From: Petrolisthes cinctipes
Lineage: Eukaryota; Arthropoda; Malacostraca; Decapoda; Porcellanidae
Assembly (NCBI GenBank): GCA_033782935.1
Contig: JAWQEG010001559.1
Location: 3,299,501-3,363,500, forward strand
Direction: 5' to 3'
DNA length: 64,000 bases
Below are positions 10,540-20,800 of this stretch, one piece after another (positions within the stretch are counted from its first letter, which is position 1; every line of letters begins with the position of its first letter). A program made the position numbers and the translations under genes. The notes beneath the pieces are model-generated. The model was given only the letters and a program-made list of their open reading frames with translations. It was not told the DNA's origin and searched no databases.

Positions 10540-12760
10540 GTACTCCTCACCCTACCGCCCGCACTCTCCTGTGGGTGGAGGACCTAGAAACGGGGGACAA
10601 CTTCCTCATCAATTTTGGATCAGAGGTTAGTGTTGTACCCTGGTGGCTAGAGACAGAGAGTGCCAAGTTTCCACGGCATACGACCTCCTCGCGTCCAACA
10701 AGTCACCCATCGCTACGTTTGGCATGAGGAGTAGGGGCGTCACCCTAGTTCGGCAGGAGTATGTTGTGAGGCGGATGTGCAGGCCCCCATCCTGGGCCTT
10801 GATTTCTTAACTGTACATAATTTCCTGATAGACGCCAGAAGACAATGCCTCATACACCAAGCATCAGGTGCCATCATACAGGCAAAACACTGTAAACACC
10901 ATACACCTTCCATCACACAAATTACACACTCCAACTCTTACGAACATGTTATACAAAAATTCCCTAATCTCCGTTCTACCTCATCTACACAGCTTGTGCA
11001 TGACCCAAGAATCAGACACACCATCACCACGACCAGCTCTCCTGTTTTCGTTAAACCCCGGAGGATGCCCCCTGAAAGACTGGAAGCAGCCAAGAGGGAG
11101 TTTCAGGATATGTTACAGCAGGGTGTGGCGAGGCCGTCTGACAGCGCGTAGCCGTCACCCCTGCATATGGTCCCTAAGCAGCAAGAAGGCGAATGGAGGG
11201 CATGCGGAGACTACAGAGCCTTAAATGCTGCCTCCATTCCCGATAGATATCCAATACCGCACGTCCTGGACTTCCACTCCAAGCTCCAGGAGTGTGTGGT
11301 ATTCTCTAAAATGGACCTTGTTCGTACCTTCCACCAGATTCTAGTAGCAGAGAAAGACATTAAGAAGACTGCAATCATTACCAATTTGGGCCTGTTCGAG
11401 TTCCCTTCTATGAACTTCGGGTTACGCAATGCTGCCCAGACCTTCCACTGCTTCATGGATAAAGTGCTGCGTGGATTAAATTATGTCGTTGTCTACATCG
11501 ACGATATCCTTGTCGCCTCACACACCCACGACCAGCACAGGCAACACCTGACCTAGCCGACACCACCCTCCTCGCCTACCCCACACGCCCCCACTTCAAT
11601 CTACACCGACGCATCCAACGATACTATCGGGGCTGTCCTACAGCAAGAAGTTGATGGTATACTAAACCCTTACGTGCCACAGCTGAACTCATCTTTGGAG
11701 ACAGGTCACATCTCCAAACACGGACACTTCCAACCTCTCTTTCCTCCCAGCCTTGAAGGCAGCCATCTCCAGTGCTCATCCGACGCAGACGAGGAAATCC
11801 AACTCGAGAACTTCCTACACACCACCGGGCCTACACGCAGCCACACACCTATTCCTGAGTACCGTCTCCGACAGGATACCGCTGCAAGAACCATATATCG
11901 GCCCTCAACCCGTTATCTCCATGACGGACGCTACAGTCACAATTCAGGTATCAGGAAAACCTTATGTCACGTCCTGGGAGTGGGTCAAGCCGGTGGTCAC
12001 CACTACACCCCCACACTCACGTACACCCACACACCATCCAACACACCAGATACCACCGGTACCACCCACCCCATCCTCAATATTCCCTCACTACAGACCA
12101 CCACTCCTACCCACTCCACAACCCCATCACACATTCACGCCACAACCCTCTATTCCTCCTACCACCACAACACAGCCTTCATTGTTACTGTCATCCCTAC
12201 CCCGCTCTCGCTCATCATCACCCATCCCTACCACACCCACCACAGAACCACAACCACCCCATCCTCCCCCCAGCCCACACAGCCCACATCATACCTCGCC
12301 CCCGTCCCCTCCCTCACCTACACCGCACACCCATCTCATACTCCCGTCTCCAGTTCCACCCCTACCTATCCCTCTTCCACCCTCTCCTACGACCCATATC
12401 TCCCCCACCCAGTCCGCCCCGCCTTCCCGTACTCCCAGCTCCACCACTCACCCCTCCCAAATCCTCCACGACACTGTTAATCCCTTTTGATCTTCCCCAG
12501 GACATTATTCCCATCACACGACTATTTCCAGCCACACACCCTCGCACCTTTGACCCAGACCTCGCGTCTGAGCCACCACCGCTCGCTGCCACACCTGCTC
12601 CTCCTCGGGAACACCTACAGGACGACGAGCCTTCCTTGTCACCCGATGGTTTCACATCACGTGCTGGGCGGACCATATGGCGCCCATCAAAATATCTATC
12701 CATGCTTCAAAACGCATACAGACACCCACTCCTCACACAAACAATATCACACACCCCAAA
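10540..12760 (+). pseudogene. pol of gypsy element 1 (protease, RT, integrase tail)
   Basis: The order is standard for Ty3/gypsy. The protease near 10580-10640 reads FLINFGSEVSVVP, where the family has a DTG or DSG triad, so the catalytic Asp is lost. Reverse transcriptase runs from about 11010 to 11550 with ACGDYRALN, MDLVRTFHQI and the catalytic box VVYIDDILVAS, broken by a TAG near 11149. An RNase H scrap (SIYTDASNDTIGAVLQQ) at about 11598 follows a deletion. The integrase C-terminal segment (PYIGPQPVISMTD then EWVKPVV) lies at 11880-11990, after another deletion. A long Pro/Ser/Thr/His-rich tail ends in SRAGRTIWRPSKYL near 12655-12700, the usual gypsy Pol terminus. Confidence 0.8.
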
Positions 12761-12903
12761 TCGTTAATTCAATATGTTTCTTTCATACACCTTACACACT
12801 ACCCGCACACTATTGTACTACACTTAATCGTTATTTTGTTATTATGTATATTTTGTATATGTTTATTCCATCTCCCCTTCCTCCATGTATGTTTCTAACA
12901 TTT

Positions 12904-12920
12904 CTGGGGGGGGGGGGGAG
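12904..12920 (+). other. Polypurine tract of gypsy element 1
   Basis: A G-run of 13 bases followed by AG lies 3 bp before the 3' LTR start at 12924. This is the expected place for plus-strand DNA priming in an LTR retrotransposon. Confidence 0.7.
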
Positions 12921-12923
12921 TAA

Positions 12924-13483
12924 TGTAGCAGCCACATGTGCGGCCAAACTATGTACCACACACATATGGCCATTCCTGTACCACTAGGTATACCACTCCT
13001 AGATCCCTGGTCTATTCTTAGCCGGCCAGGTACATTAATCCCCAACCCAAACATACCGAAGCCACACTCGGGACCACATCTACCTCCAGCCATGCCGCCA
13101 TAAGCCCCCTGGGGACAGCAGCTGTTGCCTCCACTCCCTGGCTCGGACCCGATAGAAGGGGGGGCCAGCCCTGCTGAGTCACTCACTCCAGCTCAAGCAC
13201 CGGAAGAACAAGGTTCCTGCCCACCATTGTCCTGCCTGCCGCCACACCACCTAGCTGCCCTACGTCTACTCGTGTTCCCGTTCTGATCACTCGGTTAACC
13301 TCCTACCTCCAGCCAACTCTCCTGCAACGCCTACGGATCCTCTACAGCACGGCACAGCATGGCATGGCACGCCAGCATACTACCATATTCTGTGTGAGCT
13401 TTGTGTACTACCAATAAACTGTATTGTGTATCCTAGAGTCTGTTCACCCCGGGTAATGACGCAAGGTTTTCCTTGACATTATA
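12924..13483 (+). repeat. 3' LTR of gypsy element 1
   Basis: It matches the 5' LTR along its whole length with scattered substitutions and small indels (for example an extra GCACGGCACAGCATGGC-like expansion near 13345). The pair has clearly diverged, so the insertion is not recent. Confidence 0.9.
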
Positions 13484-13487
13484 ATGT

Positions 13488-13615
13488 GAATGGCCTTGTT
13501 TAGAAATCCTTAGAATTTATTATTATGTTGGCCGGTATATGAGCCTAGATGTTGTGCCGCCAGATGTCTAGTGGCATCTATCAGTCAATCAATCAATTCT
13601 GCAAATTGTACTAAT
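13488..13615 (+). mobile_element. I/Nimb-like LINE 3' end, part 2 (copy b)
   Basis: This is the continuation of 7641-7862 after the gypsy insertion. The landmarks are ATGTTGGCCGGTATATGA, TGTTGTGCCGCCAGATG and TGGCATCTATCAGTCAATCAATCAA. They match the family 3' terminus at 58810-58890 (ATGTTGGGCGGTATATGACC ... GCCGCCAGATGCC ... GGCATCTAT). Confidence 0.75.
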
Positions 13616-13883
13616 CCAATCACCTGTGCCTATATCTGTTCCGAGGAAGCTGTATTGTGGGAACTTTTCAACAATATAGCCCATCAAACCTCATTTCTTC
13701 TAATTCCACTGACTTTTCCAATGTATCTTCTTTTTATGTACCTACTGGAACACAGTTCTCAGTGTCTTCAGTTTCATGGAAGGAATTATCAAAATCAAAA
13801 TATGTAAAAAGCATAGAAAGGTGAGATGGTGAGCTACGTGTCATTTCAGTGACGTCATGTGCGTGGTAGGACGAATTTAGAGA
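13600..13883 (-). mobile_element. P-element remnant (copy 1)
   Basis: The minus strand of 13610-13800 is collinear with 15225-15405 of the P-like element next door (shared CACAGTTCTCAGTGTCTTC and GAAGGAATTATCAAAATCAA on the plus strand). 13848-13883 repeats the inner right-end sequence TGACGTCATGYGCGKGGTAGG seen at 15931. It is truncated on the left by the LINE end and cut on the right by the palindrome at 13884. A few bases after the palindrome (cgcgggaagacc) also match the P end. Confidence 0.65.
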
Positions 13884-14413
13884 CCGGTGTATTATGCAAA
13901 ACGCAGGACCATGCAGATTCCAGGATGAGAGAGAAAAAGCGATTATAGCGACACCTGTTGGTGCGCAAGTAAAACAGGAGTGTTCAATATTATTAAATAT
14001 GCTTTTTTAATACATTTCAGCTAATTAATTTAATTATTTAATTAATTTAATTATTATTGATTTTCAGGAAAAAAACGGCTCTTTTATCAAATTAATTACT
14101 ATAAATGACTAATATAAATAAAAAATAAACATTTTAAAGTTAAATAGCATTGTTTTGTAATTAAAAATAAATTTTAATTAATTATATTAGTCATTTATAC
14201 TAATTAATTTGATAAAAGCCGTTTTTTTCCTGAAAATCAATAATAATTAAATTAATTAAACAATTAAATTAATTAGCTGAAATGTATTAAAAAAGCATAT
14301 TTAATAATATTGAACACTCCTGTTTTACTTGCGCACCAACAGGTGTCGCTATAATCGCTTTTTCTCTCTCGTCCTGGAATCTGCATGGTCCTGCGTTTTG
14401 CATAATACACCGG
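13884..14413. repeat. 530-bp near-perfect palindrome (foldback element)
   Basis: The sequence from CCGGTGTATTATGCAAAACG to its reverse complement at 14413 reads as two arms of about 230 bp around an AT-rich spacer of about 60 bp centred near 14148. The arms differ at only a handful of sites (for example GATGAGAG versus GACGAGAG, and CTCTTTTATC versus CTTTTATC). The inner half is very AT-rich and the outer 110 bp is not. It interrupts sequence matching the right end of a P-like element. No coding potential is seen. Confidence 0.9.
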
Positions 14414-14453
14414 CGCGGGAAGACCTTGTACGTCAAACGGCTATGGTACTACC

Positions 14454-16014
14454 CAAGGCCGCTTGAAGAGTAGGTCGTCCCACCGCGCAGGTAGGTAGAG
14501 CGTGATGACGTCACCGAGAAGAGTCTCTCGCTCCCTCACTCATAGATACCCTTTACAAACCCTGCCCAAAACTCGACCTTTTGCACATGTTACATGATAT
14601 TTGATATTGTTGGGGGCAGATGGGATATGATGCAGCTTGTGACCATCATCCCTTATAGCATTTGTTTATGCAAGCACCAAAAGAGTAGCCTACCTTTTGA
14701 TATGATAAATGTCTCTCTCTCTCTCTTGTGATCAGCTGTCAACTTTAAACTATTTCAAAGCTTAGTTGAAGAAAAATGGGGTACATACACTTGAGGTAGG
14801 CATTAATATTTTAATAAGGAAACAAATATAATACATAAATTACAGTACTAAGAGTAAGTTTGAACTTCATAATTTATCAAGTATTTCATGTAGGATATAT
14901 ACAATACTTATTCATAAATAGTACCATGCTTTGCTCTTTCATTGAATTCTTATCTTAGTTTTGACATATTTGTTAGATATTTTCCTCTGTGAATTTCGCT
15001 TTCTGTTGAATATCCGTATCCTGAAAAATATGCGACAACGAACAAAAAACCTAATCACATCATCTGGTAAATCTACAAAATTTCTTATTTCACTTGCTAA
15101 TGTTGTTACACATTTTGGTCCCTCTCTGAGTTCCTTATCTCTGTGATAACAAATAAACAGTCTTTCCATTTGTTTCAGTTGATCAAAAACAATATTGCTG
15201 GATATCTTTAACTTCCCTACTGTTCTAGAAATTGTGCCAATCTAGTCATCTGTGCCTAGGAAATTGTACTGTGGAAACTTTTTGACAAAATAACCCCCAA
15301 TGTACCTCAGTCCTTCTGTTTCCATTGCTTTTTCTAATGTCTCTTCTTCTTCTTCTGTACTTATTGGAAGACAGTTCTCAGTGTCTTCCTTTTTACACAA
15401 GGAATTATCAAAATCAACTGAACAGCCTTCCTGACATTCATCCTTCGAACTCCTGTTACATCAACATGATTATGTGACACATTCACTATTGACTTTCGTA
15501 GTATAATGTACAATAAACCCATAGTCAAGAAAATTGTTACGAATCAACTTCATCAAGTGAGGGGCATCTGCAAACACGTATATTTCCCTGTATTTAGCAG
15601 CTGGATTAGTGAAAGAGGTATGATCTACATTTACACTCAGATTGTTCCATAATCTTACATTTGTGGGACTGAGATTATTCACTATGGCTACTACTGGGTA
15701 TCCAACTGCTTCTACCCTGCTAATTAAATCAAATGAAATATCCTTGTTCATGTCCGTATAAAAAATATAGTATATTACCTGTTTCCATGGGCTAGTAAGG
15801 CCTCTTATCATTTATTTTGGGGGGCGTGTCGCGGACTACTACTGAGTGTGAGTGAGAATACGTGGGTCTGATTGGGTGAAGGTGATGTGAAGTGAGGTGA
15901 GGGGAGTCACCAATCCTGTCTCTCTTCTGTCTGACGTCATGCGCGGGGTAGGACGAGTTTAGAGACAGACCCGGGAAGACCTACTCTTCAAGCGGGACTC
16001 TTCAAGCGGCCTTG
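14454..16014 (-). mobile_element. P-like DNA transposon, internally deleted, with 8-bp target duplication
   Basis: The ends are CAAGGCCGCTTGAAGAGT and its exact reverse complement, an 18-bp perfect terminal inverted repeat starting with CA as in P elements. GTACTACC flanks both sides (14446-14453 and 16015-16022), a perfect 8-bp target duplication. Subterminal sequences share TGACGTCAT boxes. Inside is a minus-strand transposase remnant. At 1561 bp it is too short for a full P/THAP9-type gene (usually about 3 kb), and the N-terminal THAP region is absent. It sits in the C-terminal coding region of a LINE. Confidence 0.88.
14939..15811 (-). pseudogene. P-element/THAP9-type transposase remnant
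   Basis: The first block at 15811-15470 reads PWKQVIYYIFY, VVAIVNNLSPTNVRLW and IYVFADAPHLMKLIRNNFLD. The last corresponds to the conserved VFADVPHLLKL.RN segment of P and THAP9 transposases (RNase H-like core). A second block (about 15420-15230) has EGLRYIGGYFVKKFP-like sequence, and the third (15169-14939) has MERLFICYHRDKEL and VRCRIFFRIRIFNRK, the C-terminal signature. Stops separate the blocks. The THAP DNA-binding domain and GTP-binding region are missing. Confidence 0.8.
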
Positions 16015-16892
16015 GTACTACCCTCACTCGCTACTGCGATGTAGCTGTTGCTCGCATCCGTATTGGATACCGCTCCACATGGGATGTTGCAAGGCAGCCG
16101 ACCGCAGACCAGACAATGTGCAAACTCTGTGCAGCTCCCAATTCTCGCACACTTAGACATTACGTCATGTGTTGTCCCTCAATTGACCACTTTAGGCCCT
16201 CTAACCTAATGTATTGTGATATGTGTGACTATTTAATTAACCAGCCCGATGTCTTAGAAAATATTTTCAATATATTTTTCGAGTTTCTCAGCCCCTAGCA
16301 ATGCCAATTTATAATGTTCACATTTAACTTGTATGTTAGACTGTCCCAAAGCCGGGGGAATATTATTCCATCGGCCTTTGGATGACCATTATCGCATAAT
16401 CTTTAATATTTACTATGTAACTTTCTTTTTCCTGCAACATTATTACTCTCAATGTGGTTTTCTTATTTGTATGTGTATGTCAATGTGTGTGTCTGTATGT
16501 GTGTTTTTGTGCGTATATGCATGTGTCTGTGTGTGTCTATGTTTGTATGTGTACCTATTTATGTACAGTGGGCAGAGGGAATGATGTCGCCCTGATGGGA
16601 CACACGGTGTTCAGGGGATCGAGTCAGTGGGTGTCGTGGGACTGGGTGGGTGGGTGATGCGGCGGATGTTTTTCAACTCGTTGTACGATATGTTTATTAT
16701 TGTTACTTCATATGATTCTCAATGTTGTCTTTGTTCTCTTTCATGATATTACTGCAATTGTTTACGTATAAATACTCATATTAATTTTCCACCATGTATC
16801 AAATATCTTCATGACCTTTAGCGGCAACATTCCCCAGAGTGTTGGGACTTGTACTTAATTTAGATCAAGAACTTAAAAAAATAAAATAAAAT
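16015..16892 (+). mobile_element. LINE ORF2 C-terminus and 3' UTR
   Basis: After the P-element target duplication the frame reads TRYCDVAVARIRIGYRSTWD and then CKLCAAPNSRTLRHYVMCCP. This is the C-terminal zinc motif (C-x2-C...H...C) found after RNase H in I-clade and related LINEs. It stops at the TAG near 16297. A roughly 590-bp untranslated tail with a TG-rich stretch follows, ending in an A-rich run (aaaaaaataaaataaaa) near 16892. Sequence just before the target duplication (14431-14453) would be its upstream side. Confidence 0.6.
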
Positions 16893-17049
16893 GTGTCCAC
16901 TACGCAAGCTACCTCCACCAATGCATTAATTAAATAACCATCGTGGTTGAGTGGTTAACTTTCACATCTCGCTCTCTATCTGTGTGTGTGTGTGTGTTAA
17001 AACACTCTCACTGTCTCACTGGTATTTGGGATTTAGGGCCATATTCAAG

Positions 17050-17165
17050 AGCAGTCGTGGTATTGACGATGGTGTTGTACCGTTAAGTTGGCTGTGTTAG
17101 TGTGTCTATGGAGTAATAGTCCCGGTTCCACGCCTTCATCAACACCATGGATGTTAATTTTTGCA
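17050..17165. repeat. Hairpin-forming dispersed repeat, copy 1
   Basis: GTGGTATTGACGATGGTG at 17057 is answered by CTTCATCAACACCA near 17135, giving an imperfect foldback of about 110 bp. The same hairpin occurs twice at 20577-20800 with the shared loop side (TGTCTATGGAGT). A tRNA-like A box (TGGTTGAGTGGTTAA) lies just upstream at 16931, but I find no matching B box. Confidence 0.6.
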
Positions 17166-17228
17166 TACTCCCCTTACCCTCACATCCTTCTATCTGTAGC
17201 TGCAAGGGTTGCCAGTTCGGAGGTAGTG

Positions 17229-17252
17229 ATATGTGTGTGTGTGTGTGTGTGT
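17229..17252 (+). repeat. (TG)n microsatellite
   Basis: A run of about 11 TG units lies here. A second, shorter TG run is at 16980-16997. Confidence 0.9.
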
Positions 17253-17316
17253 ACAGGAGGTGACCTGGGCCTAGGTAGCGGACTTTATGAATAAAGCCGA
17301 TTTCCAGTGTCGGAAC

Positions 17317-17349
<33 letters not shown>
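17317..17349 (+). repeat. (TAA)n microsatellite
   Basis: About eleven ATA/TAA units occur in a row. On the minus strand it makes a poly-Tyr/poly-Ile frame that is not a gene. Confidence 0.9.
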
Positions 17350-17351
<2 letters not shown>

Positions 17352-17654
17352 GGAATCCATTGTGGCAAATATCGATGGATATGAACAAGAGACTGAGTGA
17401 TATGATGTTGAGAACATAATTATAAACACTAAAACTACTTCTTCGAAGTAAAATAGGCTCTTTCTCACTCAATACCTAATATTTTGCAATAGGAATTTAA
17501 CAATGAAAAACCTTTTCCTTGAAATATTTTAAAAATAACACCTTTTACGAATAGAGGAAGAGACAAAGAATCAATCTTCTTGGTGACATTAATGATTACC
17601 TTTCTTGATTTAATGAGATGTAAAAAAAATGCAGTGGATAGTAATAATAATAAT

Positions 17655-17655
17655 C

Positions 17656-17722
<67 letters not shown>
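17655..17722 (+). repeat. (GA)n microsatellite
   Basis: About 34 uninterrupted GA units, among the longest simple repeats in the window. Similar GA/CT tracts occur at 35010-35036, 35910-35966 and 37216-37272. Confidence 0.95.
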
Positions 17723-17724
<2 letters not shown>

Positions 17725-17726
<2 letters not shown>

Positions 17727-19250
17727 TAGCCTCTATTCCCACCTAGTAAATGCCTCCTTTCCTCTTATTCATCTTATTCCCACACTTCATTCATCTCTCA
17801 CAACTGTAATATCATCTACGTTACTATTTTATTCTTTTATTTAAAATGTATGGTACTATGTATTATTTTATTACTTAAACCAATGCCAATAACTAGTACA
17901 ATATGCATTCGGTCCAACTTTTGTTTAGGTATCCCTTTCAAAATTTCCAAAATTATTTTTTACGTATTCTCATTTAACGTATGCACAATAAAGTGAGTAA
18001 TTTTTTACACCTAATAATTACAACAATAGAAGAATGTCATTGCGCTAGTCAGTCAGCGACATCAATTATAGATATTATAAGTATTGATGGCGGGGCTTAT
18101 TGGGTGAGGCAGGAGGAGTATAGGGTTTTTCACGCTGACACGTAATTCCTCCGTTTCCGTTCACCATCCACCGATCTAGAGATAAATTTGCCTAGCTCAG
18201 ATTCCTCGTTGTCCTCTACACCTTATAAAATGAGTTGGAGGACGAAAGAAGCCTTAGAATGGCCACAGGGCGGAGAAAAATAGCCCCGTGTGATACTTGT
18301 TTCACCATCTAAGTTCGGGTCCTTTTGAGAGTGACCACTCTCTCGCCTGGGTCTTTTATCTGCCTAGCACTCACAACGTAAACAACACATTTGACGGCTA
18401 ATGGCGTGTAAACCACTCATGCTACATGAATAAATGATACATGATATTGAAATACAATCCTTTAGCTGTCTTCTGCTGTATTTGTGAAGACTAAATGGGC
18501 ATCTGGAGGATAGGTAGTAAGATCAGAATGACCACAACTCAAAATTCACTTTTACACTCTCCTTACGTATTTAAGTACGTTTTCACGTTCTGATATCGTC
18601 ATAAAACGTATCAAAATAAAAATTTTCAACACAACCATATAAAATATAATGTCACTGTCGTTTTTACACACTATATGGTAATTATCGCAAAAAGGGAGTG
18701 CTGAAAATACATCCTCACAAACTCACAGCTCTTCCTACACTGGCTGCCAGTGACTAGGGTGACTCGAGGAAGTCCCTAGGCACACACAATCACCGTTGTG
18801 TGCCTAATCAAGCACGTCAGATGGCACGCAAATTTAAATATTGCACGGTCGACTTAAGTCAACTGAAGATGTCAACTTATGTCGTCATAAGGGGTTTAAC
18901 CCCTTAAACCGATGTACTGACTGACTAGTAGCAGTAGTATTTGAAATGTTGTGTACAGTACCTGGCTTTTCCCGTTTTTACGGCAATTTGTTTACTTCTT
19001 GCCATCTTTAAATGTATAATTATATTAATTTTCACTGTTCTCAATGAGAAATATTCAATAAATACGATGATGTCCGCTCTCACATGGTACACATCGTTAT
19101 CTACTACCACCTATTACTACACCTCGGGAAGTGTTATTAGCGACGTCGCTAACACACCCTTGACGTCACCATCTTGCTTCTTGGATCGAGTCGCTAGTGG
19201 CCGACGTCGTTAACGCGGTTTACCGACATAGTAAAGTCACTTTGGATTCG
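17725..19250. other. Intron sequence with an unclassified dispersed repeat
   Basis: No gene is supported. The part 18370-18745 is about 80 percent identical in direct orientation to 29105-29480 (shared GACGGCTAATRGC, GTGAAGACTAAATGG, TCAGAATGACCACAAC and TCGTTTTTACA blocks). This indicates a repeat family of at least 370 bp with no coding frame that I recognise. The palindrome GGGGTTTAACCCCTTAAAC lies at 18890. Confidence 0.6.
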
Positions 19251-19253
19251 GCC

Positions 19254-19564
19254 CTAGGTTCCGCAGCAGACAGGTGCTCGGGAAAGTGCGTCGGGGTATA
19301 ATACAGAGCAACTTGCCAGCTCGCCACTAGGCATTGAAGAAGTAGAGCGATACCAAGATCTCATTATATCTTGGGCGATACCTTCTCTTTCAAGTACTGG
19401 AGGCGAGGGTTCTCTATGGCATCCAGCGTGTAGTCCTTCATTAAGGGAATGAGCGAGCGGTGAACTGTCATAATGGTGAAGTTCTGTAGACCCGTTAGGT
19501 ACTGTACAGTACAAACGACCTTACTTTTCGCGTATCCGTATACGTCAAGAAACGGGAACCACAC
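19254..19564 (-). pseudogene. Ty3/gypsy RNase H fragment
   Basis: The minus strand reads GLQNFTIMTVHRSLIPLM and ENPRLQYLKEKVSPKI, then, after a stop and shift, YPDALSRAPV. This is the gypsy RNase H end, where intact proteins have TDHRPL and PDALSRAPV before the integrase. TDH has become TVH here. The fragment belongs to a different gypsy lineage from elements 1 and 2. A related RNase H-integrase linker scrap lies at 30096-30326 on the other strand. Confidence 0.75.
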
Positions 19565-19672
19565 TGAACTAGGCGTAGATGTCCAACACCATGTTCTTGT
19601 TAAAATGAGATCTATATGTCATCAATTTGTCTTGCCTATGAAGTATTGCTAAGGGGGTAAAGGGGTAATATA

Positions 19673-20514
19673 CAGTTGGTGGTAAATCTGGAGGAACTGA
19701 TTCCTTCAAAGTATTCCAAGCAACAGACCAACATTATTTTTGTTTATCTGGTTCTAATTCCTGACATGGTTTGGAGGAAGCGAGGAACCTCAGTTTACCA
19801 AAAATATACTACTCCCTTAAGTTGTTGGTAGTTTGGAGGATTTGTGTAAATTCAACACTTCGGTAGGCCCTCGATATAAGATGATTAAATTTATCACATA
19901 TATCCTTTTAACACGGGCTCAATAAATCACTTAGTCTGTATGGGAATGAATAATAGAACCCTGGGTAACATTTGGTGGTCTTGAGTGAGGGACTGAGTGT
20001 AAGATTAATTAAGTGGTGGATCCAAGTAACCTATTTATTTATAGGCCCATCCAGGGTCTTTAATTAACATAATACTTAAACATATTCTTACCCTCCTTTT
20101 AATCCTTAGTATGTTTTCCCTTGGTGTTCATACACCGTTGAAGGAGGTTTTGAACAGATTCTGATAAATGTGCATTTTTGCAGGGTCAAGAATCTACCAT
20201 ATAGACTTTCGACGATAGTGGCTCCCAGTTCACTTTATGAATGCTGGAAATGACTTGCCCACATACGATAACACTTTTCTTTTCTTTTTTCGATCCCCCA
20301 CGCAGATTTTCAATGGATTAAAATATTAAGCAAAAAAATTAACAGTAGCTTGACAGCAGTATTCGGGGTCGTACGGATGACTCACTGCTTAAACTTGCTT
20401 AGCTTAGAATAGACTTTTGGTACAAAATAATTAAGAGCGCCTTGATTCCTCCAAAGGATTGCTTGGAATAACTTAAGGAACGAATCAATTGCTTCATATT
20501 TACCACCAACACTG
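19673..20514. mobile_element. TA-flanked non-autonomous DNA transposon (Tc/mariner-pogo type)
   Basis: The left end TA|CAGTTGGTGGTAAAT and the right end ATTTACCACCAACACTG|TA form inverted repeats of about 55 bp. Matching inner blocks include GATTC.TTC and TATTCCAAGCAA. TA duplication and a CAGT start fit the Tc1/mariner superfamily, pogo/Tigger branch. The 842-bp interior has no transposase frame. Classification rests on ends only. Confidence 0.75.
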
Positions 20515-20576
20515 TAATATCCCGTCAAACATTTGCTTTAGTTACGGTTCCTAGTCACATCAAACACAATATGACT

Positions 20577-20800
20577 GTATGCAAGAACCTTCATGCTGTC
20601 GACGATGGCATGGTACCGGTACGATGGCTCTGTAATATGTCTATGGAGTCATTGTACTGGTACCACCCCATTGTATGCAAGAATATCCGTGGTGTTGACG
20701 ATGGCGTGGTACTCGTACGATGGTTTTGTAGTGTATTTAATGGCGTCATCGTACCTGCACCACGCATTCGTCAACACCATGAATGTTCTTGCACATGACA
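20577..20800. repeat. Two tandem hairpin-forming repeats
   Basis: The first hairpin pairs ATGGCATGGTACCGGTACGA with the complement in TGTACTGGTACCACCCCAT (20606-20670). The second pairs GTGGTGTTGACGATGGCGTG with CACGCATTCGTCAACACCA (20690-20785). Each unit starts with TGTATGCAAGAA. A single copy lies at 17050-17165. The size (about 100-110 nt) and internal pairing suggest a foldback MITE family. Confidence 0.65.

Larger units (their letters stand above)
7863..13483 (+). mobile_element. Ty3/gypsy LTR retrotransposon 1 (degenerate, internally deleted)
   Basis: Two LTRs (550 and 560 bp) share the same start TGTAGCAGCC and end near CCTTGACRTTATA. ATGT flanks the element on both sides (7859-7862 and 13484-13487), a perfect 4-bp target duplication, and the flanks join a LINE 3' UTR. 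A candidate primer binding site (TTGGTGACCC) follows the 5' LTR, and a G-rich polypurine tract precedes the 3' LTR. Gag, protease, reverse transcriptase, an RNase H scrap, the integrase C-terminus and a Pol tail are present in order. Stops, frameshifts and a deletion of most of RNase H and integrase make it non-autonomous. A solo LTR of the family is at 33231-33757. Confidence 0.9.

Noticed and set aside
11674..12767. Several long Pro/Thr/His-rich plus-strand frames taken as independent genes
   Set aside because: They are overlapping readings of the low-complexity Pol tail of gypsy element 1. Only the frame containing the integrase C-terminus and the terminal SRAGRT block has support.
16921..16960. 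tRNA gene or SINE head suggested by TGGTTGAGTGGTTAA
   Set aside because: Only an A-box-like word is present. No B box lies at the right distance and no cloverleaf can be drawn.
17271..17472. Minus-strand frames with poly-Tyr or poly-Ile
   Set aside because: Produced by the (TAA)n microsatellite.
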